Shown: positions 49,861 through 60,720 of the stretch, piece after piece | How positions within the stretch are numbered: position 1 is the first letter of the stretch | Layout: every line of letters begins with the position of its first letter | Source: Lepas anatifera | Taxonomy: Eukaryota; Arthropoda; Thecostraca; Lepadidae | Direction: 5' to 3' | Length of the DNA: 64,000 nucleotides | Assembly: GCA_034440635.1 (NCBI GenBank) | Contig: JAOTON010000958.1 | Span: 124,001 to 188,000, forward strand | Made by a program: the position numbers and the translations under genes | Notes under the pieces: model-generated | Seen by the model: the letters and a program-made list of their open reading frames with translations, nothing else | The model's database searches: none | Told to the model about the DNA's origin: nothing

Positions 49861-51097
49861 CGAATATTCGCCATAAGCCTCGGAAAAGAGGGGGCTTAAT
49901 CCACTTTCTTAGCAAAACATTTCCTGATATCTGTCTGAATGGGAGAAAACCGGATAATTGTGTAACCGGCCGCTGCGGAAGGCAACGAGGAGCCCAAATT
50001 CGAGCATGTTTTGGTCCTAACCTGGAAAGTTTGTTGTCTGCATTATGTGAGACCATACATATATTCACACTAATTCACACTAATATAGAATTAGGTTGAA
50101 GTTTGGCTGGCCCCCTCACTTTTTGCCGGTGGCAGCGCTTATGATATTCGCATTGAAACGCGGAGAAGAGGAAAGACAGCACTGCCGGCAGGACGCGGGG
50201 GTAAAGTAGCGCCAGCGTTGGACAGACGAATTTATAGAGGCTTCTTTAAATTTTGAAGGTTTAAAGAAAACTAAGAAACGTACTGCTGCCATTTTCCAAT
50301 GAACGACACCCATTTATAAACATTCCAAATGTTGTGTTTTGGGGGAGGAGGAAGAATGTACGACAAGTCAATATACTACATGCAGCAAGAAGACGACCTG
50401 AGAAAATGCCCATATTGATTGATTTGATTTGAGCAGAAAGAGCAAGGGAGAGAGGGTAAGGGAGTGATTGTTTTTTTAGAACTAGGGTTATGTAGTTGGT
50501 TGCGGCATCGGTATGGAACAATATTTTTTCAAGTTGACCTTTAGTATCAGATCGCTCAAAATATATTGAAATATAGGTATACTGTCACATAAAATGTAAT
50601 GGTCTTAGGAAATATTTATTTGCAGGCTACAGGCCAGTATGCAGAATGTGGCAGGCTTCTTAACGAGGTTGGTGGGGCAGCTCAAGTCCTGCCCCAATCA
50701 GGTCATGAATTTGATTGCTTAGGCAGACCTATCTTCCTACCATGGCATACTTTCTTATTTAAAGGGAAGGTGGCACCTTCATAATGTGATTTTAACTGAG
50801 ATAGTCAATTTGTAAAGCAAGTCGGAAAACCCAGTACTCAATATATCATTTGTCTTGGAACTCAAGATTTCTGTAGAAAAAATTTAAAACCTACTTGCAA
50901 TGTACCCCTCTTGTGCCCCCACAGTTGTCATGGCTGTTGGTGTGACGACATATGATGATGTCACAATGGACATCAGCCAATGGAAGCCCTTGAAGCATTT
51001 TGATTATGGTGGTGGCTGCCAGATCATGACATCATCCACAGGCTGATATTTATTTTCCTAGAAGAGTATTTTAAAAATCAAAATATTAAGCTTATTG

Positions 51098-51792
51098 GGT
51101 ATTATCATAGTAGGCAGATCACATCTCACGGTTCAAAAGGATCACATCAGAAGGTCCACGGCTCAAAGGGTCTACCGCTGAAAATGTCTAACTTTAAAAA
51201 AGTTGAACGTTCAAAAGGTCCAAAGAGGCGTGTTCAGATGCAAGAGTGTGGTGCATGATGCCGCAGAAGCGTGCTAAGACACCTGATAATAGGAGGCAAT
51301 GAGGGTTAGGTTAGGTTAGGTAAAGTTAGGTTAGCTTAGGTTAGATTAGGTTAGGTCAGGTCAGGTCAGTTATGTATGCCCTTGGTCCCTATTTCCTAGT
51401 CTGGGATATACCCCTCTTTCCAGAATCTGACTGCGCCTCTGGTCTGGGTACCACTTTACACTGCTCAAACCCTCCCTCCTTCCATCTGTTTCACCTCTAA
51501 GGATTTTATGGCAGAATGTGGGGATATTTCTAAAGCATTTCCCAAAGTGGTATTTTTTCCCAAAGCATTCATTTCCCAAAGCAATTCCCAGACTAGGGAA
51601 TAGGGACCAAGGGCATACACACCTGACCTGACCTGACCTGACTGACATGCATCTGAGCACGCCTCTTTGGGCGTTTTGAGCGCTGCACTTTTTGAAAGTT
51701 AGACATTTTGAGCAGTAGACCCTTTGAACCGTGGACCTTCTGATATAATCATTTTGAACCGCTAGATGTGATCCGCCTATTGCGATAATACC
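51098..51792. mobile_element. MULE-like/foldback element with ~200-bp inverted repeats and 9-bp TSD
   Basis: Ends GGTATTATCATAGTAGGCAG and (inverted) GGTATTATCGCAATAGGCGG begin inverted repeats of about 200 bp; the left arm carries about 95 bp of extra sequence. Flanked by AGCTTATTG at 51,089-51,097 and 51,793-51,801, a perfect 9-bp target duplication. Long TIRs with 9-bp duplications are typical of Mutator-like elements. No transposase, so non-autonomous. Its empty site is preserved in the inverted ABC copy near 52,890. Confidence 0.8.
51303..51369. repeat. Degenerate TTAGG telomere-like repeats
   Basis: About 13 pentamers of GTTAG/GGTTA type with variants grading into GGTCA, inside the left arm of the MULE-like element. 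TTAGG is the usual arthropod telomere unit. Confidence 0.7.
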
Positions 51793-52162
51793 AGCTTATT
51801 GTACCTTTTTCAGAGAAATCATGAGTGGTTTCATTATTTTCGGCTAAAATTACGCCTACTTACACTAAATTCCAGGATTCCACCAAGGTGCCACATTGCC
51901 TTTAATGCTATATGCAGGCAATTAAGAACAATAATTACTATTCTTATCAATATTTGTTCTTTTCAGCGCCTCTGGTGTGTAAGTGCTGCTCAAGGGTCAG
52001 CTTCTACTTTAAGGTTTGTTTTGTGCCCCAAAGATGGGCAATAGCTGCCTTAAGTCAGTAGGTCTGCCCCAAGGCTGCCCCAATGAGATATTTTCCCATT
52101 GAGGTCTGCGACCTTCTGCAGACTGGGCTATAAGTAGCATGTTCACTTCATGTTTGCAAATT

Positions 52163-52318
52163 GAACTGTGTTGATTCCTTCAATTCTGCTTAAGCTCATG
52201 GCTGAATGAAGCATACGCCCTTGCTGAAATAAAGCTGAATGAACTGTGTTGATTCCTTTAATTCAGATTAATTATATGGCTGAATGAAGCATGCACTCTT
52301 GCTGAAATAAAGCTGAAT
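52163..52318. repeat. 78-bp tandem duplication
   Basis: Two direct copies of a 78-bp unit starting GAACTGTGTTGATTCCTT and ending AAATAAAGCTGAAT, with a few differences. Confidence 0.85.
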
Positions 52319-52789
52319 GAAGCTTTTTATTTTGGCCAAAAAAAACTCTTGGCTGTTAATCCTGCTTGTCAATTCACGTAATTTTTCATAAGCAGCAAAA
52401 ATTGCTATGCAATTCCTTTATTCACATGCTAAGTGTAAAAGGGATGTGTCGAACTGGCCCTGTGTACTTTGGTGGTTTGAAGTTAAATAATTCTGAGGGT
52501 GTTTGTGCCCTGACCTTCACTGATATATATTCTGTGTTTATTGGTTGTTTGTCAATAGAAAGAAAGGAGGTGTAAATCTTGCCTCATGTTTGGATTGACT
52601 AAAGGTTGTGCAACACTGCTGGTTTTTACGTTATGAATTTTTTTGCTTTTTCACTTTTTATCTTTACCTTTTCTTAGCCTTTTTGGGGTTAAGATGTTGC
52701 AGTTTATTGACTTCTGCTTTTTGGCTGCCTTCGTCTTATTATCTTATATTGTAGCTTTGGCCTTTTTTGCAGACTGGTGGGCTTTAAAG

Positions 52790-53235
52790 GGAATGTGGCA
52801 CCTCGGTCGAATCCTGGAATTTAGTTTAATTAGGCGTACTTTTAGCCGAAAATAATGAAACCACTCATGCTTTCTCTAAAAAATGTACAATAAGCTCAAT
52901 ATTTCTATTTTTAAAATACTCCTCCAAGAAAAGAAATAAACATCTGCCTGTGGATGATGTCATGATCTGGCAACCACTACCATACTCCAAAAGCTTCAAG
53001 GGCTTTGATTGGCTGATGCTCATTGTGACATAAGCATATGTCGTCACACCAGCAGCTCACAAACAATGGCTGCTTGGTGAGAGGTACATGAGAAGTACAT
53101 TTCAGATATGTTTTAGCTTTTTCTCTACGAAAATATCAAGGTCCAAGACAAATGATCTATAGAGTACCGGGTTTTCGGACTTGCTTTAAAACTTGGTTAT
53201 CTCAGTTAAAATCACGTTATAAAGGTGCCAGATTT
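52790..53235 (-). repeat. Dispersed repeat ABC, copy 3 (inverted, uninterrupted)
   Basis: Uninterrupted inverted copy relative to 50,771-51,910. It retains GAGCTTATTGTACATT (inverted), the unoccupied form of the MULE-like insertion site. Confidence 0.75.
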
Positions 53236-54572
53236 GAAGTCTTTTAGTGTTTTTACTGTATCCTGTTTTATCATATTTTTTAATGTCCTAGGTCATTTCC
53301 ACAACACAAAACCTGTTGACGGTGACGAGAAAATTATAAAAGGTCATTACAAAGTGTGCAGTGTAGCCAGTACTTAATAGTTTCTCACCTGTTGAGGGCT
53401 TAACTTGCAAAGCTCCCTTAACACACAGTCGAGAGGAGTCTAGTGCCACAGAGCAATGGAGGTATCCTAAATTGCCCCCTGTGACCAAAAAACTGAGGAG
53501 TTTAGAAAAAAACCTCTGGGGTGTATGGGGGCTTTGGTGATCTACAATATACTTGGGTTTTGTTGACCTAGTTCAATATCTGTAAGATCAAACAAGGTCA
53601 TAAATGTCAAATTTGGACTGCGCTGAAGACTTATTGGGAAATGCTGTGATTATGTAGGAAAAATCCGGGTTTGTGCCAAAATTGGACTAAGGTCCTAGAG
53701 GGATGATCCCACACAATGGTCTCTGAAAGTTTGAGATGAAGAGCATTCAAGGTCATTGATTTATGTTGTAACAATATGTAATATTCTCAATAAAGTTCAA
53801 AGGGGTAATATGGCGGGAAAAAGGGTTTGACTTTGGAAAGACCCTTGATGTTGAGACTGAGTAGCCTTAACTATGAAGTCATGGCATAACATATGTCATT
53901 CTGAATAACGCCATCTGACCGGAATGCTAAGGTCAATGACCTTGATCTCTGTATGGGATGACGTTAGTATATAACCTGATTATATCATGTTATTACGTCC
54001 TCACTCGATCTGCAGTGCAGGCGAACTGGGCCCTGGGGCGACTGCACGATTGTGATGGTCTCAAAATATAGGTCTAAATTTGGAAGCCTGTAAGTGAAAA
54101 CATTATTGACCGATTTTTTAAGTTCTTTTACCAATCGGCACCAATCGGTACGCTCATAAAGTGTCCCAAATTTAGTCAAGTAGAATTTTCCAGCGGCGAA
54201 AGATTCTCTGGCCACCTCGGAAAAATAGGGTGAGGCTACAGTTTAGGACCTCCTCCTCTGCGCACGTTGAAGGGAATAGACCACCTTTTCAGAATTCTAA
54301 AGGGAACAATCAATGGACAAAATAGGTCTAAAAATCATGAAACCACATTTTGTTTCCACATCCAGTGGCTCAAAACGAGGAGTCAAAGGGAAAAAGGCGA
54401 CTTACAACAGGTTTTTCAGCAGCTACTTTTGGATATATTATCATCTGGCAGCAAACAATTCAGGACTACCTTTTTATATTACCCTGAAAGGAGCATCCGC
54501 TAGTATCAGTCATCTTTCCCATTATTGAGTACATCGTGAAGTTTTAAAAATGCTGACCACAGTTTTCCCCCA
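53236..54572. other. VPS18 upstream region, no other gene
   Basis: No recognisable gene. A pyrimidine tract and CCCCCAG acceptor at about 54,573 suggest a 5' UTR intron just before the VPS18 coding start. No core promoter could be placed with confidence. Confidence 0.4.
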
Positions 54573-54599
54573 GTGACAGCTGAACAACAAGATTGCGAA

Positions 54600-57473
54600 A
54601 TGGCGGGACTTATGGAGCAGTATGAGCAGTCATCCCAGATCTCCGCCACACCCCAGCCGACCAGCTCCCCATCGGGGGTGCTGTCGGCCACACCTATATT
54701 TAGTAAGCAGAAGGTGAACTTCCGGCCGGTGTCGCCCATCAGTCATCTGGTGGTTGCCAGCAACCAGCTGGTTATTGCCATGGCCAACAAGAGCCTGCTC
54801 AGAATCGACCTGCTCAACCCTGACAACCCGCAGGAGGTGGATCTGTCGCGTGAAACAGCCGGAAGTCGCCTGCAGCACCTCTTCCTGGACCCGTCCGGAC
54901 AACACCTGCTGGTGTCGACCGTGCCGCGAGAGGGCGATCTCGCCAATGCTGCATTACTCTACATTGGTGGAAAAACCACCAAAGCCAGGCTGGTGGCTGC
55001 TCTGCGAGGTCAGCTGGTGTCTGCTGTGGGCTGGAGCCACACTGCAGTCACTGCCGGCCGCACCGGCCCCCTGCTGGCCGGAAACTCTCAGGGCGTGCTC
55101 ACCGAGCTGGAACTGTGCTCCGATGAGGGCATGTTCTCCCGCCTGGAGACCTACTACAAACAGGTGTTTGACGCGGGGGAGCAGCGCGCGCCGGCGGCCA
55201 TCACTGCCGTCGAGTACCACCGACTGCCGCAGTCGGACCGTTACATGGCGCTGGTGGCCACACCCTGCCGGCTCTACCAGTTCGTGGAGACGGTCAACAG
55301 TCACGACGCGCGCCCCCTGTTGGCGGCTGTGTTCGCCACTGGAGTGCAGGCTTCAGAGCGCTTTCTGGAGATTCCCAGCACACTGAGCTTCTCCCGGCTG
55401 GCGTTCTTCTACCCCAAGGTGGGAGAGCCTCCGTCCAGCTTCGCCTGGATGACAGAACCCGGTATTCTGTACGGAGAGCTAGACACCTCGGGATCCGACA
55501 CCATTCTGGGTGAGACTCGACTGATGCCACCCCCCGGCGAGGAGTCTACCACCGCTGGCGGCGGCAAGGCGCAGCCGCTGCGGGCTCTGGCGCTGACGCA
55601 GTTCCACGTGCTGGCGGTGCAGGCGGCCAGGCTGCGCGCCTCCTGCGTACTGGACCAGCGCCACGTGTTCGAGGACCTGGCCAACCAGGAGCACGGTCCG
55701 CTGGTGACTATCTGCAGGGACCCAGTGCGAGGCACGCTGTGGAGCGCAGCCGAGCGGGCCGTTTACAAGTACAAAGTAGTGGATGAGACCAGGGACGTCT
55801 GGCAGGTGTTCGTGCAGCGGGGTGAGTACGAGCTGGCGCGTCGCCACTGTCGCGACAACCCGCACCTGGTGGAGACAATCCTCAGTCATCAGGCGCAGCA
55901 CTGCTTCGACAGACAAGAGTACGCCGAGGCAGCGCGCCTGTTCGCGGACTCGCAACAGCGGCTGGAGGGGGTTGCCCTGAAGTTCGTCTCCAAGCAAGAG
56001 TATGAACCGCTCCGTCAGTTTCTTATGAGCCGGCTGGAGCGCCTGCCGGCTGAGAAGTCTCTGCAGGCAGCTCTGCTGGTGTTGTGGTCGCTGGAGTTGT
56101 TTCTGACACACCTGGGGGCGCTGAGGGACGCCGATGATCCGGCCGGCGCCCGGCTTCGTCAGCAGATGATGGCCTTCCTCACCTCGCACCAAGTGCTGCT
56201 GCTAGCGCGGCCGGCGCGACGGGCCGTGTACCAGCTGATGTGGCGACACGGCCAAGCGGCGGCGGTGACCGAGCTGGCCGAGAGGCTGCAAGACTGGGCT
56301 ACCGTGGTCCAACAACAGCTGACGCACGGCCATCTGACGGGAGCGCTGGAGACGCTCCGGCTCCACCCGAGCCCGGAGCTGATCTACCAGCACGTGCCGC
56401 GGCTGGTAGCCACCGAGCCTGCGTTGACCGTCGACCTGTTGATTGGCCAGGGCCGCCAGCTGAGACCGGCTATGCTGCTACCTCGCCTCATCCTGGCCAA
56501 CACCTCCGAGCAGCCGGGTCTGCAGATTCTGCGCTACTTGGAGTTCTGCGTGCAGTCGCTTGAGTCGCAGTGTAGCGTTGCTCACAACTACCTGGTCACG
56601 CTGTATGTGCGGCACCAGCCGGCCAAACTGATGACCTACCTCCGCGCCCAGGGTCTGGACCGGCACTGCGTGCACTACACGCCCGGTCACGTGCTGCGCC
56701 AGTGCTGGCGGCGGCACCCGCAGGCGGCCGTGCACGTGCTGACCGTGCTGGAGCGCTACCAGGACGCCGTCCAGCTGGCCCTCCAGCACGACGTCTCGCT
56801 GGCTAAGGAGGTGGCCAACCGACCAGAAGACGACGACTCGCTCAAGAAAAGGCTGTGGCTGGAGATCGCCAAGCACACGATTCGTCACGACCAGGACGTA
56901 CAGAGGACCATGCAGTTTCTGTCCGAGTGTAAGCTGCTGCACATCGAAGACGTGCTGCCCTTCTTCCCCAACTTCGTCACCATCGAGAGCTTTAAAGAGG
57001 CCATCTGTGATTCCCTGCAGTCGTATAATGAGCACATTGAGGAGCTGCGCGCAGAGATGAAGGAAGCCACGCGAGCCAATGAGGTGCTGAGGGAGGAGAT
57101 CGCCGACTTCAGGAGTGGTTTCGTTACCATAGAGGCCAACGACACCTGTGAGGTATGTAAGCACCAGCTGCTGACGCGGCCACTGTACGCCTTCCCCTGC
57201 GGACATCAGTTCCACCAGGACTGTCTCACCTCTGAAGTGATGACGTATCTCACCGAGGAGGAACGTCGTACTGTGGCAGAGCTGCAGCATCAGCTGGAGA
57301 CGCTGCCGGGGGAGGACCTGGCTGTGGCGGCGGCGGCCAGCCCGCGCACCTTAGCCCGGGAGCAGCTCGACCTACTGGTGGCGGCCCAGTGTCTCTACTG
57401 CGGAGACTACCTCATCAGGTGTCTGGACGAGCCCCTCCTGAACGACTTCCCGGAGGAGGCGCCGCAGCGGTAG
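54600..57473 (+). CDS. VPS18: VPS18, HOPS/CORVET core subunit, single coding exon
   Basis: 957 codons from the ATG at 54,600 (AATGG context, purine at -3, G at +4) to TAG 57,471-57,473, close to the usual ~970. The N-terminal half forms the beta-propeller (VASNQLVIAMANKSLLRIDL opens it; GILYGELD lies further on). The middle is the helical clathrin-repeat solenoid (KLMTYLRAQGLD, VLERYQDAVQLALQHDVSLA). A coiled coil (about 820-845) precedes a C-terminal RING-H2 from Cys850 (CEVC, CGHQFHQDC) to CLYCGDYLIRC near 931. The block HIEDVLPFFPNFVTIESFKE is diagnostic. VPS18 (Drosophila deep orange) is a scaffold of the HOPS and CORVET tethering complexes at late endosomes and lysosomes. The start is chosen as the first ATG after the likely acceptor at 54,573. 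No intron interrupts the 2.9-kb coding sequence. Confidence 0.97.
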   Translation: MAGLMEQYEQSSQISATPQPTSSPSGVLSATPIFSKQKVNFRPVSPISHLVVASNQLVIAMANKSLLRIDLLNPDNPQEVDLSRETAGSRLQHLFLDPSGQHLLVSTVPREGDLANAALLYIGGKTTKARLVAALRGQLVSAVGWSHTAVTAGRTGPLLAGNSQGVLTELELCSDEGMFSRLETYYKQVFDAGEQRAPAAITAVEYHRLPQSDRYMALVATPCRLYQFVETVNSHDARPLLAAVFATGVQASERFLEIPSTLSFSRLAFFYPKVGEPPSSFAWMTEPGILYGELDTSGSDTILGETRLMPPPGEESTTAGGGKAQPLRALALTQFHVLAVQAARLRASCVLDQRHVFEDLANQEHGPLVTICRDPVRGTLWSAAERAVYKYKVVDETRDVWQVFVQRGEYELARRHCRDNPHLVETILSHQAQHCFDRQEYAEAARLFADSQQRLEGVALKFVSKQEYEPLRQFLMSRLERLPAEKSLQAALLVLWSLELFLTHLGALRDADDPAGARLRQQMMAFLTSHQVLLLARPARRAVYQLMWRHGQAAAVTELAERLQDWATVVQQQLTHGHLTGALETLRLHPSPELIYQHVPRLVATEPALTVDLLIGQGRQLRPAMLLPRLILANTSEQPGLQILRYLEFCVQSLESQCSVAHNYLVTLYVRHQPAKLMTYLRAQGLDRHCVHYTPGHVLRQCWRRHPQAAVHVLTVLERYQDAVQLALQHDVSLAKEVANRPEDDDSLKKRLWLEIAKHTIRHDQDVQRTMQFLSECKLLHIEDVLPFFPNFVTIESFKEAICDSLQSYNEHIEELRAEMKEATRANEVLREEIADFRSGFVTIEANDTCEVCKHQLLTRPLYAFPCGHQFHQDCLTSEVMTYLTEEERRTVAELQHQLETLPGEDLAVAAAASPRTLAREQLDLLVAAQCLYCGDYLIRCLDEPLLNDFPEEAPQR

Positions 57474-58529
57474 ACTGGTGGAGTGGTGGGACTGCAGCGA
57501 TTGTGAAGCTTCAGAGTCCGCGGCATCGGCCCAGACACAGGCGCTCGACAGCTTGTGAACAGCATTGCAGACCGATTGATGGGAGCGAAGGCGAACATTG
57601 TGAGCCGGGGCAGCCTAGCACCAGCTGCGCGCCGTCTGAAGGCGTCACAGCTCAGACAAACCGTATAGTACGGCCGGCTGGTCAGGTAAGTCGGAATTGG
57701 TGTGTGCGGTGGGGGGACTGCCGTCCTGTCCTTCACACGGCCTGACTGTAGCCTGTAGCGCAGGCTCGTGTAATACGGTGACTGTCGTACGCTGTTTTAT
57801 CCCCGAGTCCGATGCTGTAATTCAGAAGCTTCTTAAGAGGGATGATAGGGGCCTTTGCGACATTTCCGTGAGTCGAAAGCTTAATCCGGAGGTAAGAGTT
57901 GTGCTAGCGTCGTCACCACTGGAGGCCGTGTTGTTGGATGTCGAGCTTTGCCGAGCTGGCTGGTTGCTGATGAGTCAACAGGATGTCTATTTACTTATAT
58001 ATCGGATGCCAATGCGTCGGAGCTGTGCGCGCTGGTGAAGCCTGCTCGAATGATACAGTCCGCGGCCCCGGCATCAGTGTTATGGGCTAGGGATTTTTGG
58101 GGACCCCGATTTTGTGCGTATCTATGCACTGTATGCAGTAGGATATGAATAACCATTTGCATTTGAGAAGTCTCCAAGTGTTTGTTTATTTAAATGCCTT
58201 TCTTACTTATCTACAGGTGTTAAATGTACTGGCTGTGTTTTTGTGTGCTTTTTTGTGTTATTCAATACTCCAGGGAAATGTCTGAATATTATATCGGTGA
58301 CCGTAAGAAATGCTTAACGGCCTGGTGATGAGTGGTATCCAATGTAATCGGATTTGCTGGAAACTAATGATGCAGTCATTCTCTGCGGAAATAGTGTTTT
58401 GCTATATAATTGACCGCATCATACACCGCCCCACATCCCTTGGGAGCGCAATTATAGATGAGGGCGCACGGTGGTGTTTTTACGTTTTTGGGATATAGCC
58501 ACGACTCAAAATTATTATTAAAAAAGTTA

Positions 58530-58535
58530 AATAAA
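58530..58535 (+). terminator. Candidate poly(A) signal of VPS18
   Basis: AATAAA about 1.06 kb after the VPS18 stop, followed by AT-rich sequence; no earlier AATAAA was noticed. Assignment inferred from position only. Confidence 0.4.
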
Positions 58536-58559
58536 ATATTGTGAAACACTGAAAATGAT

Positions 58560-58560
<1 letters not shown>

Positions 58561-58606
<46 letters not shown>
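58561..58606. repeat. (AT)n microsatellite
   Basis: About 45 bp of alternating AT following ATTATGT. Confidence 0.95.
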
Positions 58607-58615
<9 letters not shown>

Positions 58616-59137
58616 TACATGCGATGATGTTGCAGCGGTGCAGATCTGAATGGAGGTAGTGCATGGGATTTATAGCATCAACATGTATTCATTAAAAGAG
58701 ACCAGCGCAAAAAACACGCAGGGTAGGGACGTGGCGAGTGAAAGAGTGGTACGTATGCCGATTCGCCTACTACGATGGGGTGCTCCCGATGCGAGCTGGA
58801 GAGCTTCCCGCAAGTAGTCGGCTTTGTTTTGACTTCAAAAGCATATAAACCAAAACATTTTCGACCGACTTTCAATTTTTCACAAATCGACGCGCCGTTG
58901 CATTGCGTCAAATGTAGTCGAGTAACGTGTTTCGGCTGCGAACGGCTCTCTGGAGAGAGAGGCCACCAAGAAAAACTCGACGGGGCCTCCGAGGCCCCCT
59001 CTCCAGTGCACGAATGTTATCATTCCTACCGTGAGGGATAACGGCAGTGCATGTGTCTCAACATTGTTCCTGGGGACCAACGAGTTCCGGATCTAGGACT
59101 TCATGTGGGGCAGGGCGGGGGGGTAAGGGCTCAAGCC

Positions 59138-59300
59138 CGATGGCGCGGTGGTGGAGTGGTCAGCGCAGCTGGCTTCCACGCAGCCAACCCGAGTTTAAGG
59201 CCCGATGGCTTCCCTGGACAAGGATTAAGCTGGCTCCCGGGAAACGCGTCCAACGGGGGAGTTGGCGACGCCATATGACCTTGGAAGTTGATGCGTCGGT
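59138..59300 (+). mobile_element. tRNA-derived SINE (second family)
   Basis: The plus strand shows GGTGGTGGAGTGGTCAGCGC (D-arm/A box), an anticodon arm CTGGCTTCCACGCAGCC and a decayed B box, CCGAGTTTAAGGCCCG, at tRNA spacing, followed by an unrelated body. No intact acceptor stem, so not a tRNA gene. It appears inserted in MITE-like sequence flanked by CTCAAGCCC at left and CTTGAGCCCCC at right. Confidence 0.6.
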
Positions 59301-59780
59301 AAGCTCCCAAAAATTGTCGCCTTGAGCCTCCCCTGCCACTGCCGCGGTACAGTCTCCGGCCATGCACTCACTAAAGGCACTCTGACATTTGAGAGGGGGA
59401 GCTTGAGCCCCCTAACTTCAATCATGTCACTGTTGGAGAGAAAGGAAGAAAAGGCCACCACCAGGGCACGTTTTATGAATAGAAAGGGTGTCCTCTTTTC
59501 GTTACAGAACAGTTGGTTTGCGCGTGCTTCCAGAACATATTTGGAGCTACAAAGTGGTGGGCATTCTGCCCACCAGTCCCCCATGATATGTCCACGAGTG
59601 GGCCCAGTATCCAGCAGACACCAGTCATTTGATGCTCTATCAGTGCCCTTGTCTTGGGAATTCGTGCCCTTTTCAGCCGAATGCCGACTACTGCCGATTC
59701 ATTAAAATATGCCCTAGCATGCTTTGTACATACATGCTTTGAGGCCTGGGCCAAAAAGGACCGACAATGTATGCAGAAAG

Positions 59781-60064
59781 CAGGGGCGAAGTCAAGGGGG
59801 CGGCAGGGATAGTCGCACCCCCCCCTGAGGGCCCCAAGGGCCCTCCAGAGGGCACGGGCCGCGCGAAGCGCGGCTCACGCGCACTATGCTCTGTTGCCAA
59901 AGTTGAAATTTCCTACCAGAGCGGGCCCTCTTAAGCCCTCTTCAGCACTCTATTCTGTAACAAGCAGGGCCCTTTTTTATTTATCAGGGTCATTTTTCCG
60001 CTGGCGCAGGGGCCCTTTTCGGGGCGGTGCCCCCCCCCGGAGCAAAATCCTGGCTATGCCCCTG
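59781..60064. mobile_element. hAT-type MITE
   Basis: Ends CAGGGGCGAAGTCAAGG and (inverted) CAGGGGCATAGCCAGGA bound 284 bp; flanking 8-mers GCAGAAAG and GCAGGAAG differ at one position. The interior is GC-rich with the hairpin-like GCGCGAAGCGCG. The ends resemble the satellite-bearing element at 39,661-42,344. Confidence 0.8.
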
Positions 60065-60263
60065 GCAGGAAGTGTCTTGTTTTAACGCAGATATGATGCT
60101 GTACGCCGTCCTGACGTCTCCCATGTTTCAAGTTTGGCACCCTGTCCACTACCCAGAATGGTTCTCTAGATTCAGCGCAGACATCGTTTTTCGTACCTCG
60201 AGAAATGCCCTCACTGATTTTTCCTTAAAACTTTCTTGATTTGGTAATAGGTGTGGCTGCGGC

Positions 60264-60720
60264 CATAAGCGGACCCAGAGGGGGAGAGTGGCGCATGGGC
60301 ACCTACCCCTCTCTCCTCACGATCGACCCCCGGCACCCCTGCAATGTTTACGATCCCCCTTGAGAGGTTCTAACTCCTATCCTGGTGGCGCTGGTGCTTG
60401 ATCTGGGGGAAGGGGAGAGTATATGAGATAACATTCAAGGGTGCACCACTAACCTCTCAAGGGGGATCGTGTGCACACACACACACACACACACACGCGA
60501 TCCCTCTTGAGAGGTTAGTGGTGCACCCTTGAATGTTATCTCACATACTCCCCCTTTCCCCCAGATCAAGCACCAGCGCCGCCGGGATAGGATTTAGCAC
60601 CCACCTGATAGGGTTTATCGCAAAATCGCGTCCGGTATTATACTCCTTTACACCCCTTGGTCTGGACGGCGCCCCCGACACGTGCCCCTCTCTCATCGGA
60701 GATCCTAAGATCCGCTCATG
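60264..60720. mobile_element. MITE related to the 61,115 family, carrying a long palindrome
   Basis: Left end CATAAGCGGACCCAGAGG and inverted right end CATGAGCGGATCTTAGGA, with CGATCGACCC and GGCGCCCCC words shared with 61,115-61,356. No clear target duplication. The centre is a near-perfect palindrome (60,371-60,596). Confidence 0.6.
60371..60596. repeat. Long palindrome with (CA)n loop
   Basis: Left arm 60,371-60,469 and right arm 60,498-60,596 are reverse complements over about 99 bp with few mismatches (for example CAAGGGTGCACCACTAACCT and its complement). The 28-bp loop is mostly (CA)n. Confidence 0.9.

Larger units (their letters stand above)
50771..51910 (+). repeat. Dispersed repeat ABC, copy 2, split by an insertion
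   Basis: 50,771-51,097 and 51,793-51,910 together form the reverse complement of 52,790-53,235. The gap is exactly the 695-bp element, confirming that element as a later insertion. Confidence 0.75.
50634..52126. mobile_element. TIR DNA element E2, copy 2
   Basis: Left end CCAGTATGCAGAATGTGGCA and inverted right end CCAGTCTGCAGAAGGTCGCA match the ends of E2 copy 1. Flanks GCTACAGG (50,626-50,633) and GCTATAAG (52,127-52,134) agree at 6 of 8 positions as an old 8-bp duplication. GGGGCAG-type words flank both ends. It contains a copy of repeat ABC, itself interrupted by the 695-bp inverted-repeat element. Confidence 0.75.

Noticed and set aside
55479..57290. Minus-strand open frames antisense to VPS18
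   Set aside because: Mirror frames of a GC-rich gene; no family recognised, while the plus strand aligns to VPS18 throughout.
57697..58038. 113-codon open frame after VPS18
   Set aside because: Lies in the probable VPS18 3' UTR, with no recognised domain or splice context.
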